From positions 1-21,754 of the IMG/VR virus record IMGVR_UViG_3300044712_000254: 21,754 nt of DNA; one strand, given 5' to 3'. The position numbers were made by a program, and so were the translations under genes. Under the pieces are notes generated by a model. It was not told the origin of the DNA. It searched no databases and saw only the letters and a program-made list of their open reading frames with translations. Below are positions 1 through 8,690 of this stretch, one piece after another. The number at the start of each line of letters is the position of its first letter. Position 1 is the stretch's first letter. Source of the stretch: a virus.

Positions 1-3000
1 TGACTTGTTAAAGGTTTTAGATTACTACCTCCCTTTGTTAATGCAGGTAATCCCATTTGACCAATAACACCGGTATACGATTTAATAATATAATCAATTT
101 CTTTAGGGGATAACTTTGCAACTTCACCAATCTTTTTAGCTAATTCAGAAGTCTTTTCATCATACTGCAACTCTGGAGATAAATTCTTCATATACTGAGG
201 AACAATATCTCTATTGGCAAAATCTTTGTTATATTTGAGACTCAATGCAGGACTCACAATATTACTTTCAAATGGATTTGTTGGGGAAAAGTTTGTAGCA
301 ACTGTAGTTCCAAATCCTTTAAATGCGTTTTCATCACCTTGATTTTTTCTATAGAGCCTTTGGAATAATGAACTAAATAAAACTGCTAATTCTCTTGATT
401 TTGGAATCTTAATAAATTTACCATCACCTTGAGCAAATACAAAGTAAGCATCTTTAGTTCTATTGTCCAAGGCTCTATAACCTTCCGGGTCAACTGACTT
501 ATTCCATGCCTCTTGAATTACTGTAGGTGCTGTTATTGCTGTTAATCCTTTTCCTATCATGCCAATAGGATTAGATTTTACTCCTCTGGCAAGTCTATCT
601 AATCCTTGTATACTTGCGTTTAGGTATGGTACCAATTTTTTATCCAAATTTTTAGCTTCATTTCCACCCCTAGAAAAGTTTATTGTTGTTTCTCCTGCAT
701 TATATAAAGCCTCCTGAGGAGTACCACCTTTTTTAAGTGTACGCTGAAATTCTGCAAGCCTAGGAACTGTTTCAGTAAAATTATTAAATGCCTCTATACC
801 ATTTAACAATTTTTTTCTTAATGGAGTTTTTAAGTTTACCAAATTTTCTTTTGCTATAGTTACATTGCTAGGAAAAAAAAAGTTTGAACTTCCACCACCT
901 AATGCCTGGTATTGTTCGTATTGTTTTTCGTGTTTAAGCATTTCCTTTCCTGCCGTCAATAAATCTTTCCCAAATTTAACAGGATTTCTTTCAGAACCAT
1001 AAATATAAGATGTAGGCAAATCCCTTGCGATATTCCTTAAAGCAAATACAGGATTGTATTGAGTTATAAGTCCTTTAAATAAATTGTTTATTTTAGGCAT
1101 AACTCCATTAATATCCGTATTGTTTGCAGCGTCTTTAATGGTATCTAAAAATCTCTTATCATTAATTTTCAAATGAATAGGATCACCATTTATTCTTACA
1201 GTAACAATATTATCTAAGTCTAATCTCCCTTGATAATTTGACGGCAATATTTCAGCATACTTACTTAAAGCCTGTGGATTCTGCGATATAGCATTAACTA
1301 TTTCTTGACCTACTTCATTTCTCCTTGCAGTCCTTACAGTCCTATTTACAAGGTTCATTATATTTTCAAGTGGATTTAATACATTCCTATCTGAGCCAGT
1401 GGCTTTTTTAATTCCACTTGGTTGGTCAACATATCCACTCTTGGCACCTCCAGAGAATCCTTTTTCTAGTTCGCTATATTCTCTTTGAGTAGGAATATAG
1501 TTAGGATACTTTGATTTCAAATCATTCATAATAGTATCTGTGGTTAGTCCTGTATCCTTCATCCACTTTTCGCTAAAATTATCAAGGAATGTTCTTAACC
1601 TATCTCCTGTCTGTTTAAATTCTGGATAAAGCTGTTCATACCTTAATACTTCTGATGCTGAATCCTGTGGAGAATAATCCGAAAATATAGGTTTGTTTTC
1701 TGCTACTCTGTTAATGTTATGTTTATGCAAAAGATAATTCATAAAAGGTATTTCTTCATCTTTAGACACACTTTGAACAATATCTTTCAATGATTCACCT
1801 ATCTTGTTCCCTTCTTTATCAACTAAGCCTTTATTAAAAATATAGTCTACTGTAGAATTAACCTTCTTAGAATTAATTGCGGTTTTATAAGCTGTGCCAT
1901 TCTTTGCAGTATTGCTAAACTGTTTTAATGGGTTTTGACTATCAACCCAGTTTGTATATAAATCATTCCATTTATCTTTAGTTCTTTGTAACAATGAAGG
2001 CTTAGTATTACTCTGGCTTGAAACTATTCTGCTTTCGGTGTTAGGTGGTAGATTAGTTTCTAATGGTATATTACTTTGTTGTGTTATAGAAATATTATTA
2101 TTTTTTGGTAATATATTTCGGGGTCTAAATTCTGATAATGAAGGTTGATGTATTGATAATTGTTTTGGCATTTCATTTATATCGGATAATTTATTAAACT
2201 TAGTAATTTGTCCTATTTGGTCATTTGAAGAAAATTCACCATTTGGATCTAACATTATTAATACTTGATGTGGTTCTTTTCCTGTCCTTTTTCCTCCAAT
2301 ATGTGTATATGCATCATAACCTTTACCTTTTAAATTACTAGACAACTCTTGAAATAATTCAACAAATTCAGACTTTGGAACCATTTCTTGATGTGATATT
2401 TCACTAATACCATCGGCAAAACTTCTGTATATTTCGTCCCCAGTAGCACCTTTTGAATTCAAGTTATTTAATTCATCTGATAAATTGTAACCATAATAAT
2501 TATCTAACCCTTTTGCTAATTCATCAAATGTATCAAAAGCATCTTTTGGCATTTGTTTTTCTAAGTCTAATACTTTATTTACTTTTACATTTGATTCATA
2601 AATACTAGGAGTATTTGTGTTCTTACCTCTTGCCATAGCGTATCCTTTTGCTATTTCTGGAGTATCAGTTAAATATATTCCATGTCCAAATAATCCTTCT
2701 ATTTTGGTTGCATTTGGGCTTAATTTATCGGGTGTTAAATTTTCTGTCCCAGTACCATGATACCATGTTTTATTGTTTATATCCTGAGGATAAGGAAAGT
2801 ATCCATTTGATTTTATTGGAACTTCTTTTGTTATTGGTTTTAATCTAAAAGTACCATCAACTTTTTTTATATCAGTAATTTTAGGTAATTTTGTTGGATT
2901 AAATGGTTCTATACTTGGTTTATAACCACTAAATATATTATTAAATTCATTTTCAAAGCCTTTGTTAGTTAAATTTTTATTAAACCCAGTAATGCCTTCA

Positions 3001-3692
3001 CCTAAAACAGTCCCCAAACCTCCAAAAATAGCAGAGCCTAATCCAAACTCACCAGTATTTAATAATTCTCTTTTAGCAATATCAGAAGCATTACCATTAC
3101 CTTGGGCATAATCAATTCCACCTTTAATAGAATTTTGTACTCCACCAACTAATGTTCCTTCTAATCCTGTCCTTAATGCACCTTGACCTATTCTACCAAG
3201 TGTAGTTGCAGCGGGTGTTGATAATGCAGGTATTTTACTAACTACCTTACTAGCAGCACTAAAAGGAGCGATATAACCTATGCCACTCCCTATCAAATTG
3301 GCTACTGGATGTTGTTCTAATTGTTGTTGATTTTTCTGATAGTCTTCTGGATTTAAAACTTTATTTAGTAATCCTATTCCTGTTGCGTTTGTAAATGCTG
3401 TATTAGTAGCTTGTAGAAATTGAGCAGGAGCAGAATTGTTGAACCATTTTAATTTATTATCAGCCCAATTTATTGCATTTAACAATTTGTTGTCAGGTGC
3501 ATTATTTGATTGCTGTGTTGGTTGTATTATTGGTTGTGTCGTTGGTAGTAACGTTTCTTGCATAGGAGTCTGAACTAATCCATTTCGTTCATCATCATAT
3601 TTACTTTTTGTATTAGTTGATTGTGTTAATGATGTTGAACTGTTTATAGGTTTCAATCCTAAAGCCTTTCTCTCTTCATCATATTTACTCAT
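1..3692 (-). CDS. Giant polyvalent virion protein with ADP-ribosyltransferase-like domain (3' end outside window)
   Basis: The frame is open for 1230 codons from ATG at 3692 to the left edge, so the C-terminus is missing. The start follows an AGGCGGTG site that overlaps the stop of the upstream gene. Residues 1-130 are hydrophilic and Gln/Asn/Thr-rich. Residues about 131-236 are Gly/Ala-rich and hydrophobic. Residues about 305-500 look like an ADP-ribosyltransferase fold of the polyvalent-protein type: YHGT at 311-314, GHGIYLT at 336-342 followed by EIAKGYA, and a closing GYDAY...HQVLIMLDP segment at 459-483. Residues about 560-1040 are helical and carry YIPTQRE, NPVFALRN and NASIQG, which resemble large polyvalent protein-associated domains (LPD38 type, from memory). 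Its place after the tail and ejection genes suggests a protein packaged in the virion and injected with the DNA. The fold call is moderately firm; target and activity are unknown. Confidence 0.85.
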   Translation of the reverse strand, partial: MSKYDEERKALGLKPINSSTSLTQSTNTKSKYDDERNGLVQTPMQETLLPTTQPIIQPTQQSNNAPDNKLLNAINWADNKLKWFNNSAPAQFLQATNTAFTNATGIGLLNKVLNPEDYQKNQQQLEQHPVANLIGSGIGYIAPFSAASKVVSKIPALSTPAATTLGRIGQGALRTGLEGTLVGGVQNSIKGGIDYAQGNGNASDIAKRELLNTGEFGLGSAIFGGLGTVLGEGITGFNKNLTNKGFENEFNNIFSGYKPSIEPFNPTKLPKITDIKKVDGTFRLKPITKEVPIKSNGYFPYPQDINNKTWYHGTGTENLTPDKLSPNATKIEGLFGHGIYLTDTPEIAKGYAMARGKNTNTPSIYESNVKVNKVLDLEKQMPKDAFDTFDELAKGLDNYYGYNLSDELNNLNSKGATGDEIYRSFADGISEISHQEMVPKSEFVELFQELSSNLKGKGYDAYTHIGGKRTGKEPHQVLIMLDPNGEFSSNDQIGQITKFNKLSDINEMPKQLSIHQPSLSEFRPRNILPKNNNISITQQSNIPLETNLPPNTESRIVSSQSNTKPSLLQRTKDKWNDLYTNWVDSQNPLKQFSNTAKNGTAYKTAINSKKVNSTVDYIFNKGLVDKEGNKIGESLKDIVQSVSKDEEIPFMNYLLHKHNINRVAENKPIFSDYSPQDSASEVLRYEQLYPEFKQTGDRLRTFLDNFSEKWMKDTGLTTDTIMNDLKSKYPNYIPTQREYSELEKGFSGGAKSGYVDQPSGIKKATGSDRNVLNPLENIMNLVNRTVRTARRNEVGQEIVNAISQNPQALSKYAEILPSNYQGRLDLDNIVTVRINGDPIHLKINDKRFLDTIKDAANNTDINGVMPKINNLFKGLITQYNPVFALRNIARDLPTSYIYGSERNPVKFGKDLLTAGKEMLKHEKQYEQYQALGGGSSNFFFPSNVTIAKENLVNLKTPLRKKLLNGIEAFNNFTETVPRLAEFQRTLKKGGTPQEALYNAGETTINFSRGGNEAKNLDKKLVPYLNASIQGLDRLARGVKSNPIGMIGKGLTAITAPTVIQEAWNKSVDPEGYRALDNRTKDAYFVFAQGDGKFIKIPKSRELAVLFSSLFQRLYRKNQGDENAFKGFGTTVATNFSPTNPFESNIVSPALSLKYNKDFANRDIVPQYMKNLSPELQYDEKTSELAKKIGEVAKLSPKEIDYIIKSYTGVIGQMGLPALTKGGSNLKPLTS

Positions 3693-3703
3693 TCAATCAC
3701 CGC

Positions 3704-5362
3704 CTATTTAGTTGGTAAGCCATATCTTGATAATAGATAATCAGTTTCATTGTCTGGTAATTTTAGATTTAATATATTTGTTCTCATTTGTGTTGGATCT
3801 CCTACTACTTTGGGTACTTCATTTCCTTTACTATCAAATACTTTTGCAACAAATAAGCTATCTAATCTTTGGATAGTTTTATCTAACTTATTTGATTCTA
3901 AAGTATCTTTCTTTATTTGTTTATCCAAGTTATACATTTCTGGATCATAAGCTCCTGCATTCTTTTTAGCTTGGAATTCAGCTTGATTTAATGCTAAGTT
4001 TCCTGCTGCATTATTAACGCTAGCCCATCCTTGTGAAACATTAGCCTTTGAAGCCTCAATTGATTGCAAGCCTTGTGCTATTTGTGTCTTAAGTTGCTCT
4101 GGCAGATATAGATTTTGAATTGTTTTAGTTGCATTATCAAGTTCACCAGCTTGCACTTGATACTTTAATAGTTGTAGTCCATACTGTGTTTGTTCTGGTA
4201 AAGCATCTAATTGTATTTGCTTCATGGAATTGTCTATCAAAGCTCCTGCCCTTTGAATAGCTTGTGTTTGTAATGCTGATTGTACCTGTTGATTATCTAA
4301 CGTTTGATATTGTGAACCATATTGTTTTAACAAATTAGGATCAGCGAACATCTTTTCATTACTCAAAACTTTAGCATAATTAGCTAAGCCAGTTTGTCCT
4401 TGTGCAACTAAATCTTTTGCAGCTTGAGCATAGTTACCTGAATATTGAGATAACTGTTGTCTTACTTCATCAGGAACATTCACATATGCTGTGGGATTGA
4501 CATATCCTAAATCCTTATTGACATTGTATTGGAACTGTCGGTCAGTATTGCCTTGGCCAACATTAAACTCTCTTACACCTTCGTTATATGTTCTATCAGT
4601 GTTATACCTATTGTAATCAGTATTAGCCATATTACCAAGCATATTAGCCTGATTATACAAGTCAGTACCTTCACCTTGATATTTTTGATATGCTACATTT
4701 TCAAGGTTTTGTAATGCTTGCAATTGATTATAAGCATTTGCCCTGTCATTAGAATACTCTTGATAAGCCTGATTCCTAAATTGTGGAACTAATGTAAGAG
4801 CAGACTTACCCATTTGAGATTTATTACTATCAGAATATAACATGCCTCTCCTTGCTGCTGCTCTACTTGTAGCCGACTGTGCTTCATCTTGTGCTGTTTG
4901 TAACCCTTGGTCAGTAGTAGGATTATAATTAAAATTCTGATAGTTCTGTATCTTAGCCAAAGCATCAGTGATATTTTGAGCATAAGGAGAAGTATATTGT
5001 CTATCCTGCATTTTTGTTAAAAGAGCCAAAGTCTTAGGATCATACTGTGAAGCATAGTTATTAGACTGATTATTATTTTGAGCATTAACAGTATTAGTTA
5101 CAGTGTTTAAAGTAGGTACAGTAGGTGTTGTATTTTCAGTCTTAACAGGGGTATTAAAATAATCCTGCAATTTCTTTAAATTCGATATTACATTAGAACC
5201 GTTCTGTATACCACCTAGTCCATATTCTTGACCTTGACCAGATAAAAATGATAATGTTTTTCCTGTATTAGTATTTGTCAAAGTTGCCATATTAGTATTC
5301 GGATCATAACTTTTTTGAAATGCTCTATTTGTCTTTAGGTAATCATCAATAGTATATGCCAT
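3704..5362 (-). CDS. Probable internal virion (DNA-ejection) protein
   Basis: This encodes 552 aa that are almost entirely helical and rich in Gln, Asn, Ala and Tyr, with no signal peptide or clear membrane segment. Residues about 75-110 are a Thr/Asn-rich linker. A helical block follows, containing an RAAARRGMLYSDS motif near residues 171-183 of the kind seen in internal or tail-associated phage proteins, and then long Gln-rich helices up to a charged C-terminus. An in-frame GTG four codons upstream sits inside the AAGGAG ribosome-binding site, so ATG at 5362 is preferred although its spacing (11 nt) is slightly long. It lies between a small helical gene and the giant polyvalent protein gene, which starts 11 nt after its stop. 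The position matches the ejection-protein slot of P22-like phages. The role is inferred from composition and synteny, since no catalytic motif is visible. Confidence 0.8.
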   Translation of the reverse strand: MAYTIDDYLKTNRAFQKSYDPNTNMATLTNTNTGKTLSFLSGQGQEYGLGGIQNGSNVISNLKKLQDYFNTPVKTENTTPTVPTLNTVTNTVNAQNNNQSNNYASQYDPKTLALLTKMQDRQYTSPYAQNITDALAKIQNYQNFNYNPTTDQGLQTAQDEAQSATSRAAARRGMLYSDSNKSQMGKSALTLVPQFRNQAYQEYSNDRANAYNQLQALQNLENVAYQKYQGEGTDLYNQANMLGNMANTDYNRYNTDRTYNEGVREFNVGQGNTDRQFQYNVNKDLGYVNPTAYVNVPDEVRQQLSQYSGNYAQAAKDLVAQGQTGLANYAKVLSNEKMFADPNLLKQYGSQYQTLDNQQVQSALQTQAIQRAGALIDNSMKQIQLDALPEQTQYGLQLLKYQVQAGELDNATKTIQNLYLPEQLKTQIAQGLQSIEASKANVSQGWASVNNAAGNLALNQAEFQAKKNAGAYDPEMYNLDKQIKKDTLESNKLDKTIQRLDSLFVAKVFDSKGNEVPKVVGDPTQMRTNILNLKLPDNETDYLLSRYGLPTK

Positions 5363-5377
5363 AATATACCACACTCC

Positions 5378-5575
5378 TTATTCTATTACTATTGCTTCTA
5401 CTGCTTCATATGCAGATTGAACACTCTGCATTCTTTTTTCGACTTCCGTTGCTCCTTCTTTATCCTCATTTGCAAGAAGTGCAATTCTATCAAGCTCTAA
5501 TTCAAAATATCTTTTCTTATATTGCTGTAACCTCTGTTCTTTCATTGGTTGCTTGATTTCCTTTTCAATATTCAT
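5378..5575 (-). CDS. Small coiled-coil protein, unknown function
   Basis: This encodes 65 aa starting MNIEKEIKQP. It is strongly charged and helical, with heptad-like Leu/Ala spacing in the middle (FELELDRIALLA) and a short hydrophobic end (AVEAIVIE). The upstream in-frame ATG at 5605 would overlap the fibre gene and has no ribosome-binding site. ATG at 5575 has AGGAG seven bases before it, so I chose that start, which leaves a 10-nt gap after the fibre gene. Its stop codon overlaps the AAGGAG site of the next gene, so translation is probably coupled. A structural or chaperone role next to the fibre and ejection genes is possible, but I do not recognise the family. Confidence 0.75.
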   Translation of the reverse strand: MNIEKEIKQPMKEQRLQQYKKRYFELELDRIALLANEDKEGATEVEKRMQSVQSAYEAVEAIVIE

Positions 5576-5585
5576 ATAAATTCTC

Positions 5586-6623
5586 CTATCCCACATTATG
5601 CGCATGTGAACCTGATTCTGCCCATGTTACAGTGCCACCGCCATCTACTGCTAAAACTGTTCCGTCAGGTATACCATGATTATGATTTGGGTAAGTATCA
5701 GTTGTTAATCCAGAAACTGATGAAGCTGAAAAATCCCAAGTACCTTTCGGATAAGTTCGACCAACAGCATCTGCATAAGTTAATATTAAATCTCCAAAAG
5801 CTTTTATATCAAGGTCACTAACATTATCATAAATCTTAAAAAATTCACTTCCATTTTTATAAAGAATAAAATCCACATAGCTTGTAGGATCAACATATAT
5901 CCCATGCAATTGATTACTAGAATTATATCCTTTAAAAATTCCGCTAGTTAATTCTAATCTAGCTCCAGATGCAGCCGTTCTAATAGTACCTCCTGTAATA
6001 GTTGCTCCATTTATTGCAGCTCCTGTAATAGTAGCATCAGAAGTAATATCCCCACGGAAGTAAGCCTTACCACTAGAATCAATTTCAAAAGTTTTAAGCA
6101 TCAATGCATTATCCCAAGCATATATACCAGAAGTATCAATGTTGATATAATTAGATCCTGTTAAATCATTTCTAAGTGTAACTTGCTTAAACGTAGCATT
6201 GCCATTGGAATTTACTTCTACAGTCTTTACAGTACCATTATAAGCTACTAATCCAGAAGTATTAATCTGTACATAAGCAGAACCTACAAGGTCATTCCTA
6301 AGCGTAACCTGATTGAATACACCTTTGCCATCAGAATCAATACTTACCGTTTTAGCTCCTGCTTCATTATAAAGTTCAAATAGAAAATCATTTGTTGATT
6401 CATTTAGTCCCATGTTTAATCGTCTTCTAGTTGTATCATCCATTTCCAAGATAGGTCCATGGATATAAGTTTTACCACTTTTACTTTTTATTACAGTTTC
6501 ATTTGTATCTAATCGTTTAACATTTTTAGAATCAAGTTTACCCATCATCCATTCAATTTGTTTTATAAGTTCATCGACTGTATCCTCTATTGTATCCGCT
6601 TTGGTGAATCTGAATGTAGACAT
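5586..6623 (-). CDS. Tail fibre protein with duplicated beta repeat and His-rich tip
   Basis: This encodes 345 aa. Residues 8-32 form an amphipathic helix suited to trimer assembly, and residues 35-75 hold the sequence GPILEMDDTTRRRLNMGL. Two tandem repeats of about 40 residues follow (about 90-130 and 133-172), each with a QVTLRNDL core and an NTSG or DTSG turn. Residues 189-215 contain a triangular-helix-like stretch (ITSDATITGAAINGATITGG). The C-terminus has HNH at 314-316 and HAH at 340-342. HxH pairs of this kind coordinate metal in the tips of T4 long and short tail fibres, and a similar role is inferred here. ATG at 6623 follows GAGGTGA placed four bases after the hub gene's stop. The expected role is receptor binding or an adsorption shaft of a short-tailed virion. 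Confidence 0.85.
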   Translation of the reverse strand: MSTFRFTKADTIEDTVDELIKQIEWMMGKLDSKNVKRLDTNETVIKSKSGKTYIHGPILEMDDTTRRRLNMGLNESTNDFLFELYNEAGAKTVSIDSDGKGVFNQVTLRNDLVGSAYVQINTSGLVAYNGTVKTVEVNSNGNATFKQVTLRNDLTGSNYINIDTSGIYAWDNALMLKTFEIDSSGKAYFRGDITSDATITGAAINGATITGGTIRTAASGARLELTSGIFKGYNSSNQLHGIYVDPTSYVDFILYKNGSEFFKIYDNVSDLDIKAFGDLILTYADAVGRTYPKGTWDFSASSVSGLTTDTYPNHNHGIPDGTVLAVDGGGTVTWAESGSHAHNVG

Positions 6624-6627
6624 ATTT

Positions 6628-8007
6628 TCACCTCGATTTAATCCTTACAGTTTCTTCTAAGCCATATATGGTACATGGTCCAGTACCTTCAAATTTTAAT
6701 CTGTACCAATCAATATTTTGTAAGGCTGTTGTAGGTATTTGAATTCTCGTAACTTGTTCCGTTGCACTTGCAGTAAAAGTTTTAAGGGTAACAAAATCAT
6801 TTCCATCTACAGTGGTACTATACGATAATATTAAGGTACTCCCAATAGGAAGGTCTAAACTTATCCATGCATCAGATAAAACTTTTTTCTTAGATATTGT
6901 GCCATGATTAATTACACCAGTAATAAATGACCATGATATAGTAGTACCATTATCATCAGTTCCTGAGTTAATAGTCCAAGTTTGTCCAGTTGAATCTATT
7001 CCACATAGACTTGATCCAATATTAACAAACGAAACAAATCCTCCGGTATGTGGATACCATGTATCCAATTCGGTATCATATTCGAGAGTTAGGTTATTTG
7101 TAGTAGCCGAACCATAAGGAATTGATAGATAAATATATTTGCCATGTTTGCCCATAGCACAGAGGTTTCTATATGTACTATTAATACCATCAATATAAGT
7201 TTTAACCTTATCACTTATTCTTCTAGGACGTCCTCCGGTATAAACGTATAAAGCATCATAGTTAAGAAAATATAATTTCCCATTATGCTCCAATATAGTT
7301 CTATCAGAAATACAACCATATTCCATAGGGTCATTCAAGTAAAAATCGTAAGGGTCATTGCCATATAAGACATGCATAGACTGTTCAAAGAAACATATTA
7401 TAGTATCATTATAACTTGCAATGCCTATTGCTGTTCCCCTTGCCCCTGTTAATGTTATACTGTCGGCATCATCAGCAGTAGTCCAATCCGTGATACTTCC
7501 TTCTGCGGAACATTTCAACACATTGCCAATTAAGGCATATAGTCTATAATCATCCACAGTATAAAATCTTGTTGCTGGTGCTGCTGCAATTGCAGCTAAG
7601 GTTGAGCCATCCCAGGACTTAACATTTGTCCCATCAACTATTATGATATATTTTGCTAATTCTGTGTTAAATTCTACAAAATTTGCCTTGGCATTTGCCA
7701 AACTACTTCCGACAGTTTGCCATACTGACCCATCCCAACGCTTCCAAGTTGTACCGTCTAATACATGCAAATATTGTCCTTGATATGAACCCATGCCATT
7801 GGGTGTAGTAATGGCTGTGGCTAAATGTTGCCTACCTTTTCTCACAGATAAAGAAGGATAATTTATGCTTGATAGATTACGGCTATAAGACGATTCACTT
7901 CTCTTAATATTAAAGGGTGATAGAAAAGTATTTTCTCCATCACCCAATGTTATTGGTGGATTAGTTTCCACTTGATAATTAAGTTTCTTGCCAAAATATA
8001 CTCCCAT
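6628..8007 (-). CDS. Tail hub / DNA-stabilisation protein (P22 gp10-like)
   Basis: This encodes 459 aa that are beta-rich, with repeated WDGS elements near residues 92 and 128. A central block reads like the propeller of P22 gp10-type hubs: TDW, then an FEQSMHVLYG segment, a YGCISDRTI segment and an LYFLNYDALYVY strand. In P22-like phages this protein closes the neck after packaging and holds the tailspikes. Two starts are possible. ATG at 8007 overlaps the adaptor's TGA by one base (TGATG) and lies eight bases from AAAGGAG; GTG at 8010 is one codon earlier and closer to the site. I chose ATG. The TGATG junction implies coupled, roughly equimolar expression with the adaptor. Family assignment is by pattern and gene order. 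Confidence 0.83.
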   Translation of the reverse strand: MGVYFGKKLNYQVETNPPITLGDGENTFLSPFNIKRSESSYSRNLSSINYPSLSVRKGRQHLATAITTPNGMGSYQGQYLHVLDGTTWKRWDGSVWQTVGSSLANAKANFVEFNTELAKYIIIVDGTNVKSWDGSTLAAIAAAPATRFYTVDDYRLYALIGNVLKCSAEGSITDWTTADDADSITLTGARGTAIGIASYNDTIICFFEQSMHVLYGNDPYDFYLNDPMEYGCISDRTILEHNGKLYFLNYDALYVYTGGRPRRISDKVKTYIDGINSTYRNLCAMGKHGKYIYLSIPYGSATTNNLTLEYDTELDTWYPHTGGFVSFVNIGSSLCGIDSTGQTWTINSGTDDNGTTISWSFITGVINHGTISKKKVLSDAWISLDLPIGSTLILSYSTTVDGNDFVTLKTFTASATEQVTRIQIPTTALQNIDWYRLKFEGTGPCTIYGLEETVRIKSR

Positions 8008-8648
8008 CACATTCTCTCCTTTGCTTGAGTCTTTCTTGTAGGAGCTACATTGTATCTTTCTGATAAATCATCCATAACCTTTTTTAACTTTTCATCATAT
8101 TTCTTTTGCCAATAATCAGCTATTTCAGTATCAGGATTATGTCCTTGTGCTGCCAAAGATTGAATTAATCCAAACTTCAATAAGTCATGGTAATCAACAT
8201 CTAATTCTGGAATAGTACTTAAACTTAATGAACTTAACAACGTAGGACGCTTATAATAATAAATTTGTCCAATAAGTCCTGTTGTCTGTAAAGGTAATCC
8301 ATCTTCAAATAAAAAGAACGTGCCTTCTGTAGCGCGTCCATAATACCTGCCTGATGATATATTATCTTCTAATCCTGCATAATCAAATGAATTGAAAGTT
8401 GTACCATAAACATCTGTAGATACTACAATTTTTTCTATATTTTCTATTCTACAATTTGATGGCATAGGATATTTTGATTGATTTGATAGAGTAATAAAAG
8501 GATATGGTTCTAGTTCATTTTTCAATTTATTTATCATTATATATAAGTCTAAATATATGTCATTCAAATCAATTATTTTATTTGCGGTTGTTTCAGAATT
8601 TGGAAATTTCCTATCAGCAAAATTAATAATTTCTTGTACAGTAGCCAT
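8007..8648 (-). CDS. Portal-to-tail adaptor (P22 gp4-like) protein
   Basis: This encodes 213 aa. The N-terminus (MATVQEIINFADRKFPN) and the following helix with NDIYLDLYIMINKLKNEL match the general layout of phage adaptor proteins that dock under the portal ring. The middle has the usual MPSNCRIENIEKIVVS strand and an IYYYKRPTLL segment, and the C-terminus is a charged helix (YWQKKYDEKLKKVMDDL) with a basic tail. In short-tailed phages this protein binds the filled head and recruits the hub. It is translationally coupled to the hub gene through TGATG. Its own AAGGAG site overlaps a hairpin at 8659-8679, which may limit initiation. The match is to a family pattern rather than to a single diagnostic motif. 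Confidence 0.75.
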   Translation of the reverse strand: MATVQEIINFADRKFPNSETTANKIIDLNDIYLDLYIMINKLKNELEPYPFITLSNQSKYPMPSNCRIENIEKIVVSTDVYGTTFNSFDYAGLEDNISSGRYYGRATEGTFFLFEDGLPLQTTGLIGQIYYYKRPTLLSSLSLSTIPELDVDYHDLLKFGLIQSLAAQGHNPDTEIADYWQKKYDEKLKKVMDDLSERYNVAPTRKTQAKERM

Positions 8649-8658
8649 TTAATCGCTC

Positions 8659-8679
8659 CTTTCATGTTTTTTATGAAAG
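8659..8679 (-). promoter_or_regulatory. Hairpin overlapping the adaptor ribosome-binding site
   Basis: On the transcribed strand CTTTCAT and ATGAAAG form a perfect 7-bp stem around a seven-base A-rich loop. The 3' arm runs into the AAGGAG site (8656-8661) of the adaptor gene that starts at 8648. The stem could therefore partly hide the ribosome-binding site. There is no T-tract after it, so it is not a standard terminator. Confidence 0.4.
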
Positions 8680-8690
8680 TTTCAAACTCA

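Noticed and set aside
4789-4983. 64-codon minus-strand frame
   Set aside because: It lies inside the ejection-protein gene in another frame, without a ribosome-binding site.
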